This document shows, piece by piece, positions 1-12,125 of a stretch of 64,000 bases of DNA; the stretch's first letter is position 1; every line of letters begins with the position of its first letter. This stretch comes from Lindgomyces ingoldianus (Eukaryota; Ascomycota; Dothideomycetes; Pleosporales; Lindgomycetaceae), in assembly GCF_010093535.1 (NCBI RefSeq), contig NW_022985170.1, positions 1,314,796-1,378,795 of the forward strand, in the 5' to 3' direction. The notes beneath the pieces are model-generated. The model had not been told where the DNA came from. It searched no databases and saw only the letters and a list, made by a program, of their open reading frames with translations. A program made the position numbers and the translations under genes.

Positions 1-2179
1 TTTTTTTTTTACTCTAGTTTACTTTTAAACTTTTAAATGTATATATTTACCTTCTTATATATTAGTGTTTTGTTATAAAATTCTTTATATAAAAAGATAT
101 ATTAGTGTTTTATATAAAATTAATTTATATAAAAATAATTTATTAACTAATATTTTTTTTATAATAAATAAAGCATTACTTTAATTATATAAAGAACTAT
201 AGTTTAAATAATTTTTTATATCCTTTTAAGCTTTTTTTATGTTATTAATAGCTATATATATGTAGTAAGCTATATTGCTTATTAGTGTAGTACACATCTT
301 AGAATTTATTTATAAATGCATTATTCTATTAATTAATTATAACTTAAAGTGCTAAATAGAGGTTACTGTACAGTGTCTTATATGTAGGCTTAATTAAAAA
401 CATTACTTATTTAAGTTTAAGTTGCCCTTAGTATGCTTATATAATAGCAGTGTAAAGCAGTATTTTGCTTTAAAATTATAGACTAAAAGCTTTTTATATA
501 AGAGTAAGTTTATTAATTATAGCTTTAAAAGCTTTATATAAAGTTTTTATAAAGTTTTTTTACTTACTTTATATAAAGCTTATTATTATTTAATCTATCT
601 AATACTAGTTATAGTTTATATTAGTATTAAAGTAATTACTAAGCTGCTTATATAGTAACTTCTATAATTATTCTAGACTAATATTATAAAGGTAAAACAT
701 ATGTGCGCGCTTTTTAAAAATATTAGAAAAGATGCTTACATATAATGCCTTAAAAATAGTAAGGTATTAGTAAAGCTTAATAAATACTATAGCTTTATTA
801 GCTAAAATATTATATAGTTACTTTATATAGTTATTTTTCTTTCTTTATGCTTTTTAGAATTATATAACTTTCTTAAGTATAAAGTTCTCTACTATAATAT
901 CTTATGTAAGTAAAAGTTAGTATAAATTATATAGTAATTAAATTATATATAGTAAGTACAAGCTTTAGAGAATCTTATGTAGAGCTGTAGCTATAGAAAT
1001 ATGTAGCTGCTTAGTTATGCTCTTGTATAGTAAGCTATTGCAAAGTAGTTGTACTAATTACAAAAAAAGTATTAAGTTTATAAGTAATTTATATAAAAAT
1101 ATCCTCTATTACATTATAACTAGCAATAGTAGTAATAGTTTTATATAATACTCTAGTAAAATAGTAAACATGTGTTCTTTTTTTATAAGTTAATATAGTA
1201 TAGTAGCTTTTATTATGTTCTTTTTAAAGCTAATGCCTTTATTTTATAGAGTAGTAATTAGTTTTTATAAAAATAGTTAGCTAAAATTTTTAAAGTGTAT
1301 AAGCTTTTACTTTATAAAGTTATTTTAAAAGTTTTTAAGTGTATATATGTTTATTACACTTAACATGTAGAGTTTTATAATTAAGTTAGCTATATATAAA
1401 TTAAGCTTTTTTTTAAGTATGTTATTTAATAGTTTAATTTTATTTACTTAATTTTTAATATTTATTTACTTTGCTAGAGTCTTTACTAAAATGTCTATAA
1501 AAAGTATATATTAGTTATATATTAATATGTTATGTTAGCTAGTTATAGATAGAGCTAGCATTACTTATTACTCTATAGTAGTTAATTATGTGTTGTTGCG
1601 CGCTGTTTTACTTCTTGTTATACACTACCTCTAAATAGCCTTATGCAAAAAGATAAAACAGACCTCTTAGTGTTAAATAAGCACTACTATTTATATAATA
1701 CTTCTAAATAGTATTATATAGACAGGTTTTTTGCTCTTACTTAGGTAACTAAATAAAGATTTATAGCTACTTACATGTAAATTAGACTTTATTTTTACTC
1801 TTACTAATTTATAGTTAAAGTAGTAAAAAAAAAAATTCTTTTTATACATAAACTTTTAAATAAAAAAGTATAAAAAAAGCTTTTTTTTTTATAGTATTTA
1901 AACTACTAATTAGTGTTAAATAGACTCTCTGCTAGCTAGCACTTAGTGTTAGCAAATGCGTACAAGATAGAGAGGTTTGCACAGTGTAAATATTGCACAA
2001 GGGTGTTAGGTAACTAGTGTTAATTACTTCTTATTTTTCCTTTATACAGAGGAAAAGGGGGATATCTAGATGTTCGCGCACAGAGGTTCGCGCACGAGCA
2101 TCATGTGACATAGATACGTGATCCTGCTCGTGCGTGATCGCTCGTATCCAGGCCGCGACGCTGCTGCTGCGTACGGACA
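1..2179 (-). mobile_element. Copia-type LTR retrotransposon, 5' part only (B family), RIP-degraded
   Basis: This is the 5' end of a minus-strand element that runs off the left edge of the window. Its LTR lies at 1914-2179. The sequence to the left (1-1913) is the reverse complement of the leader and gag region of element B (4420-5850, continuing at 12121-12600). Unlike B it has no element A at the matching point (about 470-480), so it preserves the empty site for A. No open frame survives. The base changes relative to element B are mostly C/T and G/A, as expected from RIP. The flanking 5 bp on the LTR side is TATGT; the matching TSD would lie outside the window. Confidence 0.8.
1914..2179 (-). 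repeat. 5' LTR, mosaic of the A and B LTR types
   Basis: This 266-bp LTR reads from TGTCCGTACGCAGCAGCAGC (base 2179 downward) to TATTTAACA (base 1914). Its first half, presumably U3, matches the LTRs of element A (5851-6130). From roughly base 2045 downward it matches the R/U5 half of the element B LTR (4169-4419). The switch lies in the shared pyrimidine-rich stretch CCTTTTCCTCTGTA. It therefore looks like a recombinant LTR. Confidence 0.8.
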
Positions 2180-2760
2180 TATGTGTTGTTATTTTAGATG
2201 CTATACTTAGCTTTAATATTCTTTATAAAGTTAAACTAGCTTTAAATTACTATAAAAATTTTATAAAAAGCTTTTTTATAGTTATACTTAAACTTAAACT
2301 TTACTTTAAGCTTTAAGTAGCGCTTAATAAATATATTAAGCTAGTTTATACTAATATAGCCTATATTATGCTTAGCGTGTAAAGAATTAGCTATATTAGC
2401 TATAGCTGCTAGCTAGAGGGGAAATCCTTGCGCATTTAGCTTAAGTATGTGCTAAATAATTACTTACTTTTTATTATTATCTAGCTTTTATAAGTTAGCT
2501 ATAAAATTAGCTTAAAAAAGTTATCTAGCGTGTTAGTTACTTATTATCTTTTAAAAAACTCTATAAATAGCTGTAGTGTGTTACTTAAAAAGTGTTACAT
2601 TTTATTTAAAAGCTTAAAGTGTAAGCTATATTTAATTTTTTTTAACACATCTAAGTAGTGTTGTTAGAAATGTATTAGTGTAAAAAGAGTAGTATAGTGT
2701 AGTCTTAGTAAAAGTAAGTAACTTAGGCGTGTAAGCAACTTGCCTGTAAAGTACGTTATA
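2180..2760. repeat. Left arm of a large inverted repeat (unclassified element E)
   Basis: This stretch is the reverse complement of two separated pieces to its right: 3420-3668 and 25160 to about 25400. Together they form a second arm that was later split by element D2. About 105 bp near 2415-2520 has no partner in the right arm. The arm is AT-rich and full of stops. It may come from a DNA transposon with long inverted repeats, or from two copies inserted head-to-head; I cannot tell which. The 60-codon open frame at 2134-2316 runs across the LTR boundary and has no recognisable similarity. Confidence 0.6.
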
Positions 2761-3419
2761 AAAAAGTTATTAAGCTACGTTAAGTAAATTATTACTAAAA
2801 GTAAAAAATAATAATAAAGGCAGCAGTATATTACTATAAAAGAAACTCTTATAGGCTAAAAAGGTTAGAGGCTAGCTGCAGAAGCTAATAGGGTGGTAGA
2901 GGTAGAGCTGCAGGCTAAGGCATCTTAAGCGCGCTAACAAGCACACTAACCTGCTTAAAGTGCCACGTGCAAGGCTACAACAAGACTTAGTGTAGAAGTA
3001 ATTAGGAATTTTTTGTATATATATTTATATAAGTTTAATTTAGTTGTTGTTTAGCTATCTATTTAAGAGGCGCGTTAATTTTAGTAGGGCTGCCGAATGA
3101 GTAGTGTGGCTAGGTGAGTGGTGGATTACGTTAGCGCCTTTATAATAGCTTACCTACTTTAGCTTACACTTACTTTTTTACTTTTTTTTTACTACGCGCT
3201 TTAAACTTCTTTAAAGTTATTAAACATAGGTTTTTTTAAACTATTAAGGGTTTTTTTACTTTAATTTACGTTCTTTTATATAATATAGCAGCTTTATTAG
3301 CTACTTAAAGCTTAGTAATTTTCTATTACACTAATACTAGCTTATGTATAATTATTACTACTTTGTTTAAAACTTTATTTAAACACTTTAACTATAAAAG
3401 TTTATAAGCTATTTATATA
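2761..3419. other. Interior between the inverted-repeat arms, no gene
   Basis: This 660-bp spacer lies between the arms of element E. The stretch around 2820-3010 keeps more C and G than its surroundings. In one forward frame it reads as an Arg/Ala/Glu-rich segment with a few stops, of the kind seen at the C-terminus of pogo-type transposases, but this is too weak to name the family. Nothing else is recognised. Confidence 0.35.
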
Positions 3420-3668
3420 ACAAACACTATAAGCAAGTTGATTACACACCTAAGTTGCTTACTTTTATAAAGACTATACTAAACTACTTTTTTTTATACT
3501 AATACATTCTTAGTAACACTACTTAGATATGTTAAAAAAACACTAGATATAGCTTATACTTTAAGCCTTTAAATAAAATGTAACACTTTTTAAGTAATAT
3601 ACTACAGCTATATATAAAGGTTTTTTAAAAAATAATAAATAACTAACATACTAGATAACTTTTATAAG
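3420..3668. repeat. Right arm of inverted repeat E, inner part
   Basis: This is the reverse complement of about 2520-2760, for example around the paired strings CTAAGTTGCTTACTTTT (here) and AAAAGTAAGTAACTTAG (left arm). It stops abruptly where the LTR of element D2 begins at 3669 and resumes after D2 at 25160. Confidence 0.65.
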
Positions 3669-3979
3669 TGTAACAATTCTGTAAATTGTTCTATCTTAGG
3701 TTGCTTAAAACCTCTAAAAGGTCCTTGTATCAGCTCCGACCCTAACCTAGCCCCGACTCTGCCCTGCCCTCTACTGTTACCTCTATTGTTACCTCTATTC
3801 CCCTAAGTATTTAGTCGCACCTCTTCTCTTAGCTAGCTTAGTAGTTTTCTAATATCCTTTTGTATAAGGCCTATAGGTGTTAATAATATTCCTAGGTTAT
3901 TAAGTCTCTACACACTTCTATATGCTTCTAAGTAGATTTATATTACATTTAGATCTATTGTCTTGCCTGTGCTGTTACA
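3669..3979 (+). repeat. 5' LTR of element D2
   Basis: This 311-bp LTR begins TGTAACAATTC and ends GCTGTTACA. Related copies are at 24877-25159, 26595-26857, 27651-27930 and 55197-55478. It is longer than the others partly because of an internal duplication of TTACCTCTATTG around 3777-3800. Confidence 0.85.
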
Positions 3980-4009
3980 CTATATTAGAAAAATTGCTTT
4001 TGCTAGTAA

Positions 4010-4140
4010 CTGTAAGGACAGAGCTCTGTACCACTACGCTAATACAACTAAAAAGGTGCGAATAATTAACCAACAGTTAATTATTGCGTACAGAATAGTA
4101 TATATACCCGTCGCACGTAAGCACCATCTCGGCCTTACGG
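4010..4140. mobile_element. 131-bp MITE with TAA target-site duplication
   Basis: The element starts CTGTAAGG and ends CCTTACGG, imperfect terminal inverted repeats. It is flanked on both sides by TAA (4007-4009 and 4141-4143). The sister element D1 carries the uninterrupted site: its strand reads GCTAATAACAG where D2 would read GCTAGTAACAG without the insert. A 3-bp TWA-type duplication is characteristic of the PIF/Harbinger superfamily, so this is probably a Harbinger-type MITE. It contains a strong internal hairpin at 4056-4091 with the core arms AATAATTAAC and GTTAATTATT around a CAACA loop. It retains CpG sites. No coding capacity. Confidence 0.7.
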
Positions 4141-4168
4141 TAACAGTTTTATTTATAATATTATATTA

Positions 4169-4419
4169 TGTCCGAATAGTGATATTCGGGCGCCTGGTTG
4201 ATAGTCACGTGGCTCGGATGCGCCCAGATCCCTGTGCACAGAGATCTGTGCGCAGAGTTTAGGACTATATTAACCCCTTTTCTTTGTATAATAGAAACAA
4301 TAAGAAGAATTAACACTAGTTACCTAACACCCCTGTGCGATGTTTACACTGTGCAAACCTCTCTGTCTTGTACGCATTTGCTAACACTAAGTGCTAGCTA
4401 GCAGAGAGTCTATTTAACA
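4169..4419 (+). repeat. 5' LTR of Copia B
   Basis: The LTR begins TGTCCGAATAG and ends TATTTAACA, 251 bp, the same length as the 3' LTR at 23780-24030. The bases that follow (CTAATTAGTAGTT) are shared with element A and are the likely primer-binding region. Its R/U5 half is shared with the mosaic LTR at 1914-2179. Confidence 0.9.
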
Positions 4420-5850
4420 CTAATTAGTAGTTTAAATACTATAAAAAAAGAAGCTTTTCTTATACTTTTTTATTTAAAAGTTTATATATAAAAAGAATCC
4501 TTTTTTTTACTACTTTAACTATAAATTAGTAAGAGTAAAGATAAAGTTTAATTTATATATAAGTAGCTATAAATCTTTATTTAGTTACTTAAGTAAGAGT
4601 AAGAAACCTGTCTATATAATACTATTTAAAGGTATTATATAAATAGTAGTGCTTATTTAACGCTAGAAGGTCTGTTTTATCTTTTTACACAAGGCTGTTT
4701 AAAGGTAGCGTATAATAAGAAGTAAGACAGCGCGCAACAACACATAATTAACTACTATAGAGCAATAAGCAACGCTAGCTCTATCTATAACTAGCTAACA
4801 TAACATATTAATGTATAACTAATACATACCTTTTATAGGCATCTTAGTAAAGACTCTAGTAAAGTAGATAAACATTAAAGATTAAGTAGATAAAATTAAA
4901 CTATTAAATAACACACTTAAAAAAAAGCTTAATTTATACATAGCTAACTTAATTATAGAACTCTACATATTAAGTGTAATAGATGTATGTACGCTTAAAA
5001 ACTTTTAGAATAACTTTATAAAGTAAAAGCTTATATACTTTAAAGATCTTAGCTAACTATTTTTATAAAAACTAATTACTACTTTACAGAATAAAGGCAT
5101 TAGCTTTAAGAAGGACATAATAAAGGCTACTATACTATATAGACTTATAAAAAAAGAACACACATTTACTATCTTACTAGAGCATTATATAAAACTATTA
5201 CTACTATTACTAGTTTTAATGTAATAAAAGATGTCTTTATATAAATTACCTATAGACTTAATACTTTCTTTATAATTAGTATAACTACCTTGTAATAGCT
5301 TACTGTACAAGAGCACAACTAGGCAGCTACATATTCCTGTAGCTACACCTCTATATAAGATTCCCTAAAGCTTGTACCTACTATATATAATTTAATTACT
5401 ATACAATTTATACTAACTTCTACCTATATAAGATATTACAGCAGAGAACCTTACACCTAAAAAGGTTATATAATTCTAAAAAGCATAGGGAAAGAAGAAT
5501 AACTATATAAGGCAACTATATAATATTTTAGCTAATAAAGCTATAGTATTTATTAAGCTCTGCTAACACCTTACTATCTTTAAGGCATTATATGTAAGCA
5601 TCTTTTCTAATATTTTTAAAAGGCGCGCACACATGTTCTACCTTTATAATATTAGTCTAGGATAATTATAAAAGTTACTATATAAGTAGCTTAGTAATTA
5701 CTTTAATACTAATATAAACTATAACTAGTATTAGACAGATTAGATAATAATAAGCTTTACATAAAGTAAGTAAAAAAACTTTATAAAAACTTTATATAAA
5801 GCTTTTAAAGCTATAATTAATAAACTTACTTTTACATAAAAAGCTCTTAG

Positions 5851-6130
5851 TGTCCGTACGCAGCAGCAGCGTCGCGGCCTGGATACAAGCGATCGCGCAC
5901 GAGCAGGATCACGTATCTATGTCACATAATGCTCGTGCGCGAACCTCCGTGCGCAAACATCTAGATATCCCCCTTTTCCTCTGTACAGAGGAAAGACAAG
6001 AGCAATAGAACTAGAAATATGTTGCCCTTACCTTACCTACTTTGTACGCTGTGCACACTATACACTACTCTTACTCTTACTACTTAAGTGCTTATACTAT
6101 AAGCAGCTAGCTGTTAGAGCCTATTTAACA
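5851..6130 (+). repeat. 5' LTR of Copia A
   Basis: This 280-bp LTR begins TGTCCGTACGCAGCAGCAGC and ends TATTTAACA. It is less mutated than the 3' copy: for example GCAGCAGCAGCGTCGCGG here against GCAGTAGCAGCGTTGCGG at 11851. Confidence 0.9.
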
Positions 6131-9100
6131 CTAATTAGTAGTTAATTTAATTAACTATAAATTAGCAAAAGTAATAATAAAGTACTTACACTTTATAAGG
6201 TACTTTGTTTTGTTACCTATCCCTTAGAAAGAGTAACAGCAGAGTACCTACGCCCTATAAGGTACTTTGTTTAGTTACCTATCCTTTAGGATAGCAGATT
6301 AATCCTTTGCATTGTACAGCAAGCTCTGCTACTGTACAAAGCAAAGAGAAGATAGTGTAAGACGCACACTAAAGCTATTAAAGCTGCACAACCTAGCAGC
6401 TAGATAACAGCAGTACCTGCGCAATCTACTAGAAAAGTAATTAACTATACTATTATAATAAAATTCTACTAGCAACTAACAACTCTATGTAATAATAGGA
6501 AGAATAAGGAATAATTTCTATTATATAAATAACTTACAAAGGACATAGAGATATTAGAGGTAACACTATAGAACAAGACTAGCCTAGAGTACTAGAATAA
6601 TAAAATTAACATATTAAAAGCTCTAATAAGCCTATAGACTTAATTATATATAAGTTATATAATTACTAATTTACACATAATAACTTAGAAAGGCGCTACT
6701 TTTTTAAGTGCATACATAAAAGATTTTAAAAAATAGACACTATAAGACTTTTTAGCACTTAGCTACATATTTAAAAAAAAGCTTATATAAGTGCTAAAAA
6801 ATAAAAAAATTATACTATAGCTAGGCACTAAAAGTACCTAAGCCTAGAAGCTGTATAATATAGCATAAGAAAAAGTAATTATATTAGAAAGGCTTTATAT
6901 GCAACCTTTATTACTATATAAGGCTCTGCATAGAAGCAGACTAAACATAATGCTGCTATTAATACTAAATGTACTAGCATTACTTGCTTTTACACCTTAG
7001 CTAGCACTACACTAATTACTATATAAACAATACATGCTACTCTACCTAACGCCTGCTCCACACCCTTAATTGTACACACCACCGCCTGCAGTAGTGTATG
7101 CACTACTAATACCACCTGCACAATCTATACTACATTACAGCCTGTATAAACTTCTACTCTAGAAAGAAACTGCTAAAGAAAAACTTTTAGTAAATAAAAT
7201 TATATAATTTTAAAAAGCATAAAAAAAAATAATAACTATATAAGTTAACTATATAATATTTTTATAAATAAAATAAGAATTTTTATTAATTTATGTTAAT
7301 AGCTAGATATTTAGAAAACTTAGTATATAGACATCTTTCTAGATATCTTAAAAGGTTAGGCAAATATGTACTATATATATAACATAAGCCCTAGACATAA
7401 CTAGAAGCATTTGTACAACACTTTAAGTAGTTACTTTAACACTAATATAAACTATAGCTAGTACTAGATAAACTAGATAATAATAACTTTTATATAATGC
7501 TAATAAAAGAACTTTAATAAAAGTTTATATAAAGCTTTTAAAATAATAATTAATAAGCTTATGCTTATATAAAGGGCACTAAAAATAAAATTTTAAAAAG
7601 ATGTTTTACTACATACTACTATTATATAAGCCTGTTAAGGATAACTAGAACTAGAATATGCTATGTTTACTATTAAGCCTTTATGTAAAGCCTTATTTAG
7701 TAACCTACAGGCATTACTTTAAGTTACTATAGACTAAAGGGTAAACTAATACCTCTAGAAACTGCCTAATGTATACTACATAGACTACTAATATAACTTT
7801 GCATAATAAGAGTTTACATAACAAAAAGAAAGCTTTTTTTTATATAAAAAAGAATAATATAGAAAATCTTTATCTAAGTTTAGGCTATAATCTAGAGATA
7901 ACTACATATAGATAAAGAAGTGCTTTATTTACTATAAAAAAAATATTAGTTATTAAACTACTCTTATAATAACTATACATAAGTAAAGAACTAGTATGTT
8001 GCCTTATATAAAGATTTTTATAATAAGACCTTATTATATAAAGCTATTACTTTATATATCTAAGACTTTAAAGGTTACTCTAAGAAAAAAAATAATTTAT
8101 ATAATATAAAAAAAATAAAATAAAAGAGTAAGAATGCTAAAAAAGCTATTAACTACTTTACCTCTACTACCTATTTACACTATGTAATAAGAGAGGACAT
8201 TTACAGCATTAAACCTAAAAAATATGCTAAGTAGTTTATTCTTAATAACTAATACTATATAGTATACTAAGGCAAACTATAAAACATAGGCGTAGTAAAG
8301 ATCTCTACTATTAGTAAGTTTTAACTTAAGGCGTACATATAAAAAAACTTATATATAAAAATTAATTAAACACTTAGCTAAATAGATATTAGCTTTAAAA
8401 GCTAGACACTAAAAAAATTAATTAGTACTATATAAATCTAGAACCTAATTAGTCTAGTTACATACTACATTTTAGAGACTCTAATACTATTTTTACTATT
8501 ACTAGTAGATGCTAACTAACTTAGAGCATACTTTAACAACATTTTAAATATTATTATATATAAAGATAAAACTACTATTTTTATTATATAAAAATAAAAA
8601 CACTTTTTTTTTAATATTAGTAAAAAGAAATTTATGTTTTTTTTTACTAAATTAGAACTTTACTGCCTCTACTGCTAATTTAGACACCCTTGCATAAAGA
8701 AACTCTAGAAGATGCTAACTAGCGCTAGCTATAACATTAATGCTGTAGTGCTAGAAAAGATTAAGAAGTTTTGCTACTTTTACTAATTATATAACTAGGC
8801 CTTATAAAAATTTAAGTTTATAATTAAAAATAACACTTACTTTAACTATAAAGTTGTTATTAATGTTATATAAATTAATAATAAAGATGTTTTATATATT
8901 ATTAATATAAACACATTATTTTAGGCTACTATATTTCTAAAATCTATGTCTGCATAAGATACCTAGAATGCACTGTGCAAATGCTAGATTAACACTTATT
9001 AAAAACCTTTAAACTATATAGTGTATAACTTTAGTATAAACTTTGCTTTAAAGAATTTTTAAGCTTATGTAAAAATTATAGAAGCTACATATAGGCAGAT

Positions 9101-11840
9101 GCCTATAGAAGCATATTAGGCAGTTAGAAAGGTTAAGCGCGCGCACACACCTTTTTAATAAGTGTTTAACATCCTAAAGACTAAGCTAGGTAACTGTATA
9201 GATAATAAGGCTATTCTATAGATAGCAGTTAAGGCTCTAAACAACACAGCTAGCCTATATAGTCTAGTACCTATGCTGCTAGTTTTTAGAGTATACTTAA
9301 GAATTAACTTAGACTTTTTACTATTACTAAACATTATTACATAAGTAAGCGCTATATAAAAGGTAATAAAGATACTTTAAAAGAACTATATAAAAGTAAA
9401 CATTAATTATATAATTAACACTTATAATAGCTTTATAATGCATAAAGTTTTTAACCTCCCCCTTAGCTTAAAAATTATAGCATAGAGAGAGAAAAAAGGC
9501 TAAACTAGCCTATACAAGATTAAAAGTATTAAAGAGAAAGATGTTATTATTAAAAGAAAAAATAGCCTACTAAAGCTCTAATATACATAAGTTAAACTGT
9601 ACTATAAAGAAAAAAAAAATAACCTACCTATAATAAATAACCTAGATAAACTAATCCCTATATAAAAAGATTTTTTAAAGAAAAGAAAAAAAAAACAGCT
9701 TTATAAAAATATTATAAAGGTAGAACTAGAGCCTACTATAGACTAAGCCTTTTAAAATAGCAATGCTGCACTAGTGCAAAGAGAAGATATAGATACTAAA
9801 AGAAGTAAAAGGTAAAGGAAACTTATATAAAGTCTAGACTAGGTATTTCTAACTTAAAAAAAAAAGAATAATTAAGCCTTATTTATTAAGCTTTATATAG
9901 ATAGTGTAATTACTACACCTAAAAAACTATTTAAGAAATTAAACTACATAAAAATAAACACTTTAATTACTAATAGCACTTTTAAAGTTATAGCGTACAA
10001 CTTAATAAAGCATAAAAGTTAAATTTTTAACTTCTACCTTATATAAAAAGTAAAAGGTAAAACAACTTAACTATATAAGAAATCCTGCCTAGTGTTTGCT
10101 AGCTACTTAGATAAAAAAAAAAAGAAATTCTTACTTAGTTACTAACTATTTAGAAGATAAGCTAGAAACTACTTTTAGCTATAAAAGTAAGCCTAAAAGC
10201 TATGTATAAAATGCATTTTAAACTATGTAATATTACATAAGTATACATCTAATTAACAAATAAGCTTATGCGCACACTATACATAAAGCTACTAAAGAAG
10301 ATGCGCTAGAGTTTTCTACTAAATATAATACTCTAGGTTGTACAACCTTTATATAAAGCTGCTAAATTAGAACTGTATTAGTTTAAAACATACTATAACT
10401 ACTATAAAAAAAAGCTATGTATACACATCTTTTTATACAACCCTTACTTCTTAATTACTAATAAAGAAAAGCACACTTTTAGTATTACTAGCTTATAAAT
10501 AAACAACACTTTAAGCATTATAATAAAAAATTTTATATAAAAAGAAAAAAAAAACTATAAAAGGCAAAGTTTTATATAAAAAGTAAGACTATTTTAGTAA
10601 AAAAGCAGCTTATTAAGTTTAATAATAAAAAAATTAAACTTACACATAACATAGTAGTTTTTACTTAAAAAAGATAAGTAAGCTACATTTATATAATTAA
10701 CTTAAAAAATAAAAATGCTGCATAATAATATATTAAGTAACATATAAAAAAGGTATACATTACATTTATATATTAACTAAAGGCAGCATTTAACTTTTTT
10801 ATTACTACATAAACTATAGACTCTTTATATAATAATATTAACACACTTAACATATAAATCTAATAGTAGATAGATAATAGTAAGCATAGTTTTACTTTTT
10901 TACTATTATAGCTTAATTATATAAAGCTGTTTATTTTTATAAATAAATTATTTACTAATAATAAAAACTTTAGCTTATAGCTAAGATTTTTAATTATATT
11001 AAGTAATAAAAACTATATAAAGTAAAGTAACTACTTTAAAATACTAGGTAACATTATATACTAGAATTCTACTAAGTGTAAAAAAGTAACTAGAAGTGTT
11101 CTTACTAGTAAACTATATAAAATAGTTAAAAAGTTTAATAATGTAATTACTTTTAGTATAACTTTATAGTAAATTATATAAATACTTAAACTACTACTAA
11201 TTCTAGTAGTAATCTACATAGATTTAAGGTTTTTATATAATTACTTTATTAAGCTAGGCACTACTAGTAAAAAGTAACTTATAATTAACATTATGTTACT
11301 TTATAAATTATATAAAAAAAAAGAAATTTCTAAAATTAAGTAAATTAATAGTAAAAACAACTTAGTAAATATATATATAAAAAAAACACTAAACTAAGCT
11401 TTTTAATTACTAGTTCTAACTAACTACCTCTTTGTCTAGATAGAAGCATCTATAGACTAGCTAGATTTTATGCGTAAAAATGCCTTAAACTAACTAGACT
11501 AATAACACTTTTATATAAGGCTTATTTTTTTTTATTTTTTTTATTTTTTTTTATATTATATATAATTATCTTTTTTTATTATAAGGATCTATTACTGCTA
11601 GCACTATATAAAAAAAAAAGAGCTAGAGAATTATACAGTAAAGCTTAGAAAGTAAAAAATAAAGAAAAAAAAAGCTATTTATATAGTATAACTAGCCTAT
11701 TCTAACACATAGCATTACTAAGGCAAGTCCTAATAAATAAAGTAAAGTAAAAGTAAAATATAATTAGATAAACCTATACAGACAGAAGAAAGGTAACGCG
11801 TATAAAAGGTAACTCTTTAGATAAAAAGAAAAGTTGCTAG
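6131..11840 (+). pseudogene. Copia A gag-pol remnant
   Basis: Reading through the stops gives a recognisable Copia polyprotein. A degenerate gag lies at about 6400-8500. The integrase is at about 8700-9500 and includes the stretch reading FLKSMSA. The reverse transcriptase runs from about 9830 to 10850, and the RNase H domain from about 10850 to 11450, with the conserved pattern read as KLGTT then LxxxYxxKEISKIK. Stops fall mainly where CAA, CAG or TGG codons are expected, which is the RIP pattern. No open frame of useful length survives, so the element cannot move on its own. Confidence 0.75.
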
Positions 11841-12120
11841 TGTCTGTACGCAGTAGCAGCGTTGCGGCCTAGATACAAGTAATTGCGCATAAGCAGGATC
11901 ACGTATCTATGTTACATAATGCTTGTGCGCGAACCTCTGTGCGTAAACATCTAGATATCCCCCTTTTCCTCTGTACAGAGGAAAGACAAGAGTAATAGAA
12001 CTAGAAACATGTTACTCTTACTTTACCTACCTTGTACGCTGTGCACACTGTACACCACTCTTACTCTTGCTACTTAAGTGCTTATACTATAAGCAGCTAG
12101 CTGTTAGAGCCTATTCAACA
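11841..12120 (+). repeat. 3' LTR of Copia A
   Basis: This 280-bp copy begins TGTCTGTACGCAG and ends CCTATTCAACA. It is followed by the TSD CTTAG, after which element B gag resumes. Confidence 0.9.
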
Positions 12121-12125
12121 CTTAG

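Larger units (their letters stand above)
5851..12120 (+). mobile_element. Copia LTR retrotransposon A, full length, RIP-degraded
   Basis: The element is 6,270 bp with 280-bp LTRs (5851-6130 and 11841-12120) and a perfect 5-bp TSD CTTAG (5846-5850 and 12121-12125). It is inserted in the gag region of element B. The left-edge B copy (around base 475) shows the same site uninterrupted, which confirms the boundaries. The interior order is gag, integrase, reverse transcriptase, RNase H, i.e. Ty1/Copia. It is related to B in its interior but has a different U3. Confidence 0.92.

Noticed and set aside
3963..4401. Open frames of 99 and 67 codons
   Set aside because: They run across the D2 LTR end, the MITE and the Copia B LTR, so they are chance frames over transposon junctions.
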